The notes under the pieces are model-generated. The model worked only from the letters and a program-made list of their open reading frames with translations, made no database searches and was not told the origin of the DNA. A stretch of DNA of 18,978 nucleotides, from assembly GCA_030018605.1 (NCBI GenBank), contig JASEHP010000013.1:1-18978 (forward strand). Direction: 5' to 3'. The first letter of the stretch is position 1. Each line of letters starts with the position of its first letter. Positions 13,367-18,978 of the stretch are shown in pieces. A program made the position numbers and the translations under genes. This stretch comes from Thermodesulfovibrionales bacterium (lineage in GTDB: Bacteria > Nitrospirota > Thermodesulfovibrionia > Thermodesulfovibrionales > UBA1546).

Positions 13367-13942
13367 TTATTTCTTGCCTTTTGGTTTTTCCTTCGGTTCC
13401 TTCGGTTTTACTTTCGGCTCCTCTTTTGGCTTCCCTTTTGATTCATTAAGCCTCGTTATAACTACATTTGTAAGATCAAGCTCTTTTTTGGCAGAGAGAA
13501 CCACCTCGCTTCTTAATATAATCGCATATCCTTCCTCATACCCGATAGCATCCACGATATCACCCACGTCTTTAAGAATTGCATTTGTAAGCTCATTTTC
13601 TTTTTTCTGCAATTCTGCCCGCGCTTCAGCCACAAGCTTCTGAACATCCCTCTGCAGATTTTCAAACTCCTCTCCCTTAGCCTTCTTTGCCTCAGCAGAA
13701 AGAACAGAAGACTGTTTGGCAATCTCTTCTTCAATTTTTTTAAGAGCATTGACCTTCTCTTCTATTACTGCCTTTTTTGATTTTTCAATCGCCTCAATGT
13801 CAGTCCTTGCCTTTTTGCCTGCGTCTGATCCTGCAAATATACGCTGTAAATCAACGAACCCTATTTTGAGCGCATCAGCCGCTCCTACAGGCGTAACATA
13901 AAACAGGACAGAACACAATGTTAATAGCAATACCCTTCTCAT
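13367..13942 (-). CDS. skp: OmpH/Skp-family periplasmic chaperone with a Lys/Pro tail
   Basis: Skp/OmpH proteins hold unfolded outer-membrane proteins in the periplasm for delivery to BamA. The 191-residue protein has a signal peptide (residues 1-21, cleavage near GAA-DA), the characteristic IGFVDLQRIF start of the mature chain, and a long charged coiled-coil (about 42-128, Lys/Glu/Ala-rich). A C-terminal strand region (129-165) holds the GYAIILRSEVVL segment. The last 23 residues (169-191) are almost only Lys, Pro and Glu, an extension I would not expect in a standard Skp. The start has GGGAGGAAGA directly upstream. It follows bamA on the same strand after a gap of about 120 bases that holds an inverted repeat, the common bamA-skp order. 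The lpx and fabZ genes that often come next are absent; cspA follows instead. Confidence 0.9.
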   Translation of the reverse strand: MRRVLLLTLCSVLFYVTPVGAADALKIGFVDLQRIFAGSDAGKKARTDIEAIEKSKKAVIEEKVNALKKIEEEIAKQSSVLSAEAKKAKGEEFENLQRDVQKLVAEARAELQKKENELTNAILKDVGDIVDAIGYEEGYAIILRSEVVLSAKKELDLTNVVITRLNESKGKPKEEPKVKPKEPKEKPKGKK

Positions 13943-13976
13943 TCTTCCTCCCTTATTTCAGTTTGTTGGGTATATT

Positions 13977-14033
13977 GAGTTTATTTGGTTTGTTGAGTTT
14001 GAGTTTTTTCAACTCAATGAACTCCATAAACTC
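13977..14033. repeat. Imperfect inverted repeat between bamA and skp
   Basis: Outer arms GAGTTTAT (13977-13984) and ATAAACTC (14026-14033) and inner arms TTGAGTT (13993-13999) and AACTCAA (14011-14017) are perfect complements, separated by imperfectly matching bases. Words such as TTGAG, GAGTTT and GTTTG recur through the left side. It fills most of the gap and would fold in the bamA-skp transcript. Confidence 0.65.
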
Positions 14034-14065
14034 TAAAAACTTTATGGACGTTAAACTACGCCTAT

Positions 14066-16327
14066 TTAGAAAGCGCTGCCGAATGTAAATTCCCATTTGC
14101 TTTTGCTTTCCCCGGGTTTCCTGTTCAGATTATGCCCCCATTCAAGTCTTATTGGACCTATGGGAGAGAACCATCTGAAGCCTATTCCTGCCCCGTATTT
14201 AATATCCTCAATGTCCTTAAAAGAGTCAAATGCCCTGCCCACATCAAAAAATGTAACTCCTTTGAATTTCAACTCGCTGACAAGAGGGAATATGTATTCT
14301 GTGTTAAATATAAGCTGTTTTGTCCCGCCTATTACATCGCCGTTTGCATCCCGCGGCCCGCCCTCTCCGTAACCAATGCCTCTTACAGTGTAAATGCCGC
14401 CGACATAAAACCTTTCATAAAGAGGAAGCGTCTTGTTGAATATTCCTGTTGCATGGCCATACCTGCCTCTGAAAGCCAGCGTTGTTTCTTCTGTGACAGG
14501 GAAAAACCATGAAGAGTCGACACCGGTTTTCAGAAAGAAATTATCGCCTCCAAGTCCCGCATAAGTCACATACAGCAGGTTTTTTGAGCCTGTGTGAGGA
14601 TCAAGAAAACTGTTTCTCGAATCCCTTACAATTGCAGGCGTAATGCTGCTTGTTATTTTCTTGCCTTCCTGATCTTTTATCCTCGCTGATGCATCTGGAG
14701 ATATATTGTGTATTGTCACATCTTCAAAGTTGTATGTTACATCAGTTTTCCAGTATTCGGACAGGCTTTTGCCTAACAACACATCAAATCCCAGAGCTTT
14801 TCTGTCAAATGCCGAATACTTTCTTGTTGTTTTATAGACATCGGTTCCGAATAAGAGTTCTTTGTCAAGAAACCATGGGTCCCTGTATCCAAAGCTATAT
14901 GATGTGTTTCTGCCTCCGAATTCCCCCTTCAATTTGATGAGCCGCCCTGTGCCAAACAGGTTGGCCTGTGTAATGTCAGCGGTGGCCAGAAATTTGTCAA
15001 CAGAACTGTAACCGCCGCCGACGCTGAGAAAGCCTGTCGGCTTTTCTTTTACCTTCACATCAATATCCAAAAGTTTTTCCTCAGGTTTTGGTTTTGACTG
15101 CAGATCCACAGTTTCAAAGAAATTAAGGTTGTTAAGTCTTTCATAACTTCTTTTCATGAGTTTACTGTTAAACGTATCTCCCTCATCAAGCCTGATTTCC
15201 CTCCTTATGACCTTATCCACTGTCTTGATATTGCCTGATACATTTATCCTGCCTACCTTATAAATACTCCCTTCATCTATCTTGAAGGTTATCTTAACCT
15301 GCTTTGAAGCGTCATCGGGCACAAGGTCAGGAGCAACATTAACAACTGCGTAGCCCTTCTCCGAATACATCTCCCCGATTGCATTAACATCGTTCCTCAG
15401 TGTCGCCCTGCTGAATATATTCTTAGGTAAGGATTTTACCTTCTTCCTTAATTCGCTTTCAGGAAACGCCTTGTTCCCTGTAATATCCACAGAAGATATT
15501 CTGAATTGCTCTCCTTCAGAAATCATAATCGAGATTATCATCCCTCTTTTATCCTCTGTAAGCCGGATCTTCGGATCGGATACGGCAACCTTTATATATC
15601 CTTTATTGAAGTAAAGGTTTCGTATCCTTTCAATATCAAAGCTCATCTCGTCTTTTTTATAGTAACCTGATGATGTCATGAATGAGAACAACCACCATTC
15701 GCCCGTTCTTATTGTCTTTTTTATTTCCTTTGTTGAGATAGCCTTATTGCCCTCAATCACTATGGACTTTATCTTAACCTTGGGGCCTTCCTCTATTTGA
15801 TATGTAAGTGTAACTTCATCATCATTCAACTTCTTTACAACAGGGACGATTTTTGACAGGTAGTAGCCTTCCTCTTCATAGAAAGCGCGAAGCTTCTCGG
15901 CATTATCCTGTATCAGGACAGTATCTGCTATAGAGTTTGCCGTTATTGTTATCTTTTCTTTGAGGTCTGAATCTTCCTGCTTCTTATTCCCCTGAAAGTC
16001 TATACTTATAATCGTGGGTTTCTCTTTTATCAGGTATATAACCCTTACACCGCCTTCAAGCGGCTCTATCTCAACTTTTACATCGTCAAAATAGCCCATT
16101 TTGTAAATGTCTTTTATGTCATTTGTAGTTTTCTCAGAAGAAAGCGGTTCTCCTGTTTTTTGTGTTATCTTGGACTTCACGGCAGCTTCCTCTATCCTCT
16201 TAAGCCCCCTTACCTCCATAGAATTCACCAGAGGCAGAGGAATTTCCTGCGCTGATATGCTGTCTGTCCCGCCTATAAACACGGCAAGCATTATAAAACA
16301 GAAAAAAAGTAAAGACGCTTTCCTCAT
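14066..16327 (-). CDS. bamA: Outer-membrane protein assembly factor BamA
   Basis: BamA is the central barrel of the BAM complex, which folds and inserts beta-barrel proteins into the outer membrane. The 753-residue protein has a signal peptide (1-26, ending SISAQ), five POTRA domains (about 35-103, 104-182, 185-272, 275-353, 356-429) and a C-terminal 16-strand Omp85 barrel (about 432-753). The loop-6 motif VRGIGYGEGG is present and the chain ends WEFTFGSAF, with the final Phe typical of a beta-signal. The frame is open to 16393, but the start at ATG 16327 is chosen because AAGGAGGAAG sits just upstream and the signal peptide then begins MRKASLLFFC; the extra 22 residues would precede the signal peptide. 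A skp gene follows. Length and domain order are normal for the family. Confidence 0.95.
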   Translation of the reverse strand: MRKASLLFFCFIMLAVFIGGTDSISAQEIPLPLVNSMEVRGLKRIEEAAVKSKITQKTGEPLSSEKTTNDIKDIYKMGYFDDVKVEIEPLEGGVRVIYLIKEKPTIISIDFQGNKKQEDSDLKEKITITANSIADTVLIQDNAEKLRAFYEEEGYYLSKIVPVVKKLNDDEVTLTYQIEEGPKVKIKSIVIEGNKAISTKEIKKTIRTGEWWLFSFMTSSGYYKKDEMSFDIERIRNLYFNKGYIKVAVSDPKIRLTEDKRGMIISIMISEGEQFRISSVDITGNKAFPESELRKKVKSLPKNIFSRATLRNDVNAIGEMYSEKGYAVVNVAPDLVPDDASKQVKITFKIDEGSIYKVGRINVSGNIKTVDKVIRREIRLDEGDTFNSKLMKRSYERLNNLNFFETVDLQSKPKPEEKLLDIDVKVKEKPTGFLSVGGGYSSVDKFLATADITQANLFGTGRLIKLKGEFGGRNTSYSFGYRDPWFLDKELLFGTDVYKTTRKYSAFDRKALGFDVLLGKSLSEYWKTDVTYNFEDVTIHNISPDASARIKDQEGKKITSSITPAIVRDSRNSFLDPHTGSKNLLYVTYAGLGGDNFFLKTGVDSSWFFPVTEETTLAFRGRYGHATGIFNKTLPLYERFYVGGIYTVRGIGYGEGGPRDANGDVIGGTKQLIFNTEYIFPLVSELKFKGVTFFDVGRAFDSFKDIEDIKYGAGIGFRWFSPIGPIRLEWGHNLNRKPGESKSKWEFTFGSAF

Positions 16328-16493
16328 CTTCCTCCTTAAAACAATAATAGTATTCTCATAATTTAACGGCTGATTCACGTCCTTTAAAAACATCGTATAT
16401 TCTACAAATCTGTTAATCTCGTATTTGGCAGTTCCAGCACGTTAGTATAGCCTTCCAAAAGGGCGCATGTAAATAAAAAAGTTGAGCAATCTC

Positions 16494-17453
16494 ATGCTGG
16501 TTCAGGTTAAAATTAAAATCGCAATGATATCCCATAGAGTAAAAATTCAGGAAAAGGATTCCGGCAAGCGCATAGATCTCTTAGCCGTTGCTGAAACAGG
16601 GATTACGCGTTCACAGATGCAGAGACTCATAAAAAATGGTTTTCTGCTTGTCAACAACAAGCCCGTCAGCCAGAGTTACAGGGTAAAAACAGGTGACGTT
16701 ATCGTATTAATTGCCGAAGATGAAAAGCGGGAACATCTCATTGCGGAAGCAATCCCTGTTGAAATACTCTACATGGATGAACACCTTGTTGTGGTAAACA
16801 AACCATCAGGCATGGTGGTTTATCCTGCTGCAGGGCATAACAGAGGAACATTGATGAATACCCTCCTCTACCATTGCAAGAAACTTGAAGCGCCCGGCGG
16901 ACCCCTAAGGCCGGGCGTTGTGCATCGGCTTGACAAAGACACATCAGGAGTGATGGCCATTGCTCTTGACAGCGCCGCATACTACAGCCTTGCGGAGCAA
17001 TTTAAACAGCGGGCAGTAAACAGAAAATATGTTGCGCTTATATACGGAAGCCCGAAAGACAACAGCGGGCAAATAAGCCTTGCAATCGGACGCTCTGAGA
17101 CTGACAGGAAAAAGATGTCAACAAGGGTAAGGAGAGGCAAAGAGGCTCTGACAATATGGAAGGTGATTGAAAGATTCCGGAGCGCATCATTGATTGAAGC
17201 GAAACTGCGGACAGGAAGGACGCACCAGATACGCGTCCACTTTGCATCTATCGGACATCCAGTGCTTGGAGACCGCACTTACGGCAAGAAGATTGAGGTA
17301 GAGACAAAAGAAAGAGGGAAACTGACATTCCCACGGCAGATGCTTCACGCTGAATCGCTCGGATTTATTCATCCTGTCACCGGCGAATACCTTGAATTCC
17401 ACAGCCCCATGCCGGATGATATGGAGGAAAGAATAAAACAGATAAGAGGCTAA
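16494..17453 (+). CDS. RluD-family 23S rRNA/tRNA pseudouridine synthase
   Basis: RluA/RluD-family enzymes convert uridines in 23S rRNA or tRNA to pseudouridine. The protein has an N-terminal S4 RNA-binding domain (about residues 15-75 from this start, with SQMQRLIKNGFLLVNNKPV) and the catalytic domain. That domain carries VVHRLDKDTSG with the catalytic Asp (D147), the RKYVALIYG strand, and LRTGRTHQIRVHFASIGHPVLGD, the family's most typical motif. The length of 319 is usual for RluD. The start is uncertain: TTG 16482, ATG 16494 and ATG 16524 are all in frame, none has a clear ribosome site, and the S4 domain begins shortly after 16524. The gene is divergent from bamA and its last bases overlap the stop of the convergent roadblock gene. 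Which of RluA, RluC or RluD it is cannot be decided from the motifs. Confidence 0.92.
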   Translation: MLVQVKIKIAMISHRVKIQEKDSGKRIDLLAVAETGITRSQMQRLIKNGFLLVNNKPVSQSYRVKTGDVIVLIAEDEKREHLIAEAIPVEILYMDEHLVVVNKPSGMVVYPAAGHNRGTLMNTLLYHCKKLEAPGGPLRPGVVHRLDKDTSGVMAIALDSAAYYSLAEQFKQRAVNRKYVALIYGSPKDNSGQISLAIGRSETDRKKMSTRVRRGKEALTIWKVIERFRSASLIEAKLRTGRTHQIRVHFASIGHPVLGDRTYGKKIEVETKERGKLTFPRQMLHAESLGFIHPVTGEYLEFHSPMPDDMEERIKQIRG

Positions 17454-17806
17454 AATTCCTTTTCTATTTTAGGGATTGTGGTCTTAAGGACAAATCTGCC
17501 CTTTCCGTAATTCCCCTCCGGCTTTATGATGAGCGCAAGATAATAATCCTTATTTATCTTCCTCATTATAATTCCGCACTTATCGGAGATTATTGAAAAC
17601 TCCTTTGCCTCGCCAAGACCGAGCGTTTCGGCGGCATTGCCTATGTCCTTAATCATTGCAGATGCCTCTGCGCTCAGGTCTTCCAGATTAATAAGCTTCT
17701 CGCTGGCGTATTCCTCTACAGGCATGCCGTCCGAGCTTATTACCATAGCAGAAACTGCGCCGTCAACTTTCCCGACGGTCTCCTTAAGAACTTCTGAAAA
17801 ACTCAT
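17450..17806 (-). CDS. Roadblock/LC7-domain protein
   Basis: A 118-residue protein that reads as a single roadblock/LC7 domain, the fold of MglB-type proteins that regulate small Ras-like GTPases in bacteria. Visible features are the N-terminal helix with SFSEVLKETVGKVDGAVSAM, the strand pair AMVISSDGMPVEEY, a helix rich in Ala and Glu (LSAEASAMIKDIG), and the strand pair EFSIISDKCGIIMRKI and YYLALIIKPEG. The chosen start at 17806 has GGGAGAAG upstream; a frame opening at 17851 would add 15 residues lying inside the upstream gene. The gene overlaps the 3' end of the TPR gene by 23 bases, so the two are coupled. No GTPase gene is present in the window, so the partner is unknown. The fold assignment is by eye. 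Confidence 0.8.
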   Translation of the reverse strand: MSFSEVLKETVGKVDGAVSAMVISSDGMPVEEYASEKLINLEDLSAEASAMIKDIGNAAETLGLGEAKEFSIISDKCGIIMRKINKDYYLALIIKPEGNYGKGRFVLKTTIPKIEKEF

Positions 17807-18875
17807 TTTTCTTCTCCCTAATCCTTTCACCAAATGTTTCAAGTTTATCAATCACCGCTTCCTTGTCTTTCCCAAGCATCTTGAGCAGCATCCTTAATTC
17901 CTCAACTTTCTGCATAACATATTTGTCCTGTGGGTGAGCAGACAACATCTCCCTGTAAATGCTCATTGCCTTCACGTAATTACCTTCTGATATAAACAAA
18001 TCTGCGTCATTCAGGCTATATCTGCCTTCGCCTTCCTTTTCAGGCAGGTTTTTTGCTGCAGGTGCCGTTTCTTCCTTGAAGGTCTCAAAAGAAGGAGGCT
18101 GTGCTATATCTTGCTCCCCGAATGCCGTAGCATAGGACATTACTTCCTTTTCCGCCTCTTCCATATCTTCATCAGAAATAACCTCTTCCCCAAAAACATC
18201 TTCTGGCTGAGTGCCTTCTACGCCTTCGCCTTGCCCTGCTATAGACCTTTTGAATTCCTCAAACTCATCTCCATGTGGAGGCGGTAAAAGCTCTTCAGCG
18301 TGGAGAACTTCTCTCCTCGGCGAGTCGCCTGAGGCGACAACCTCTTCTTCCTCTACCGGTTCTTTGCCCGCCGTTTGTATGGAGGGCTCAACAGCGTCAT
18401 AAGAAGCGGCATTGTCCTGCGCTGTAAATTCTTCAGGAGCGGATTCCGTGGCTATTATGCTCTCCGCTTGCATATAACCTCTCTGAAGAGTCTCAAGATT
18501 TGAGACAGCGTCATCATCAAGAGGGTTCAATTTGAGCACTACCCTGTATTCTCCTATTGCCCTTTCTTTCTCTCCCAAATCCCTGTATATCTCGGCTAAT
18601 TTTTTATGCGCAAACAAATTGTCAGGTATCGCTGATATTACCTTCTCGAATTCTTCCTTTGCCGCAGGTGCCATTTTTTTCTCAAGATATATCTTGCCGA
18701 GCGACACCCTTGCGCTTGTATATCCCGGCTGGCTGGTGATTCCGGTCATCAGGACAGATATAGCCTCATCAAGCATCCCTGTTTTTCTATATTCTTCAGC
18801 AAGCGGAACGAAAAGCTTTGAATTGGGGTCTTTTGCAACCTTTTCTTTTAATTTCTCGATGTCTTTTTTCGACAT
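17784..18875 (-). CDS. TPR-repeat protein with acidic linker
   Basis: A 363-residue scaffold protein. Tandem TPR motifs fill residues 1-135 (for example EEYRKTGMLDEAISVLMTG, LGKIYLEKKMAPAAKEEFEK and LAEIYRDLGEKERAIGEYR), a long acidic, low-complexity linker covers about 140-288, and one more TPR-like helix pair occupies 289-332 (ISEGNYVKAMSIYREMLSAHP), followed by a charged tail. There is no signal peptide or membrane segment, so it is probably cytoplasmic. TPR domains bind other proteins; the overlap with the roadblock gene suggests the two act together, perhaps in a polarity or assembly complex. That role is inference. A weak GGG stands before the ATG at 18875. Confidence 0.88.
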   Translation of the reverse strand: MSKKDIEKLKEKVAKDPNSKLFVPLAEEYRKTGMLDEAISVLMTGITSQPGYTSARVSLGKIYLEKKMAPAAKEEFEKVISAIPDNLFAHKKLAEIYRDLGEKERAIGEYRVVLKLNPLDDDAVSNLETLQRGYMQAESIIATESAPEEFTAQDNAASYDAVEPSIQTAGKEPVEEEEVVASGDSPRREVLHAEELLPPPHGDEFEEFKRSIAGQGEGVEGTQPEDVFGEEVISDEDMEEAEKEVMSYATAFGEQDIAQPPSFETFKEETAPAAKNLPEKEGEGRYSLNDADLFISEGNYVKAMSIYREMLSAHPQDKYVMQKVEELRMLLKMLGKDKEAVIDKLETFGERIREKKNEFFRSS

Positions 18876-18928
18876 ATTACCCTATTAAGAAGATTAGCAA
18901 AATGCCTTAAAAACTTCAACTCCGCGCA

Positions 18929-18978
18929 TTAAATCATCTAAAATGTAACCGGGAAGGTACTGGTTAAATCATCTAAAA
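18929..18978. repeat. 15-bp direct repeat at the right edge
   Basis: TTAAATCATCTAAAA occurs at 18929-18943 and again at 18964-18978, 35 bases apart, with the second copy ending at the window edge. The array may continue outside. Two copies alone do not show what it is. The stretch upstream of the TPR gene, 18876-18928, holds nothing else I recognise. Confidence 0.6.

Noticed and set aside
16328..16393. 22-residue N-terminal extension of BamA
   Set aside because: It would place a soluble stretch before the signal peptide; ATG 16327 has an ideal ribosome site.

Overview
This window looks like a chromosomal segment of a Gram-negative (diderm) bacterium. BamA, an OmpH/Skp chaperone, a TonB-ExbB-ExbD set and a lipoprotein all imply an outer membrane. 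The gene style (long multi-PAS/GAF kinase, TPR plus roadblock pair, GalT next to GlgA, medium GC) suggests a Nitrospirota- or deltaproteobacteria-like lineage. That placement is inference, since no phylogenetic marker was tested.

Layout. (1) 1-430, + strand: the 3' part of an IS256-family transposase, running off the left edge. (2) 431-3799, + strand: a tightly packed cluster of a 5'-truncated unknown gene, a NapH-type iron-sulfur membrane protein in two pieces with a 4Fe-4S ferredoxin end, a tiny Cys-rich membrane protein, ExbB, an ExbD with a Cys/His-rich insert, TonB, and a DUF2318-like lipoprotein. (3) 11601-3811, - strand: galT-like, glgA, a 1235-residue sensor kinase, a single-domain response regulator and an RlmD-type rRNA methyltransferase, with overlaps or short gaps throughout, read as one operon. 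(4) 11720-12703, + strand: an RNase Z-like metallo-hydrolase, then a repeat-built hairpin, tRNA-Thr(CGT) and a strong terminator. (5) 16327-13089, - strand: bamA, skp/ompH and a cold-shock protein. (6) 16494-17453, + strand: an RluD-family pseudouridine synthase. (7) 18875-17450, - strand: a TPR protein overlapping a roadblock/LC7 protein. The right edge carries two copies of a 15-bp repeat.

The most interesting part is 431-3799. It joins a TonB-ExbB-ExbD energy-transducing complex to several Cys-rich redox or metal-binding proteins: NapH-like, ferredoxin, CX4CX2CX2C membrane protein, Cys/His-rich ExbD, and a DUF2318-like lipoprotein of the kind found in ferrous-iron uptake loci. I infer a redox-coupled, TonB-powered metal uptake or metal-handling system. 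It appears damaged here: the IS element abuts an unstarted first gene, and the NapH gene shows two one-base frame breaks, both in A-runs.

A second theme is three intergenic inverted repeats (11611-11691, 12689-12768, 13977-14033). Each is built from short repetitive words, but each uses a different word.
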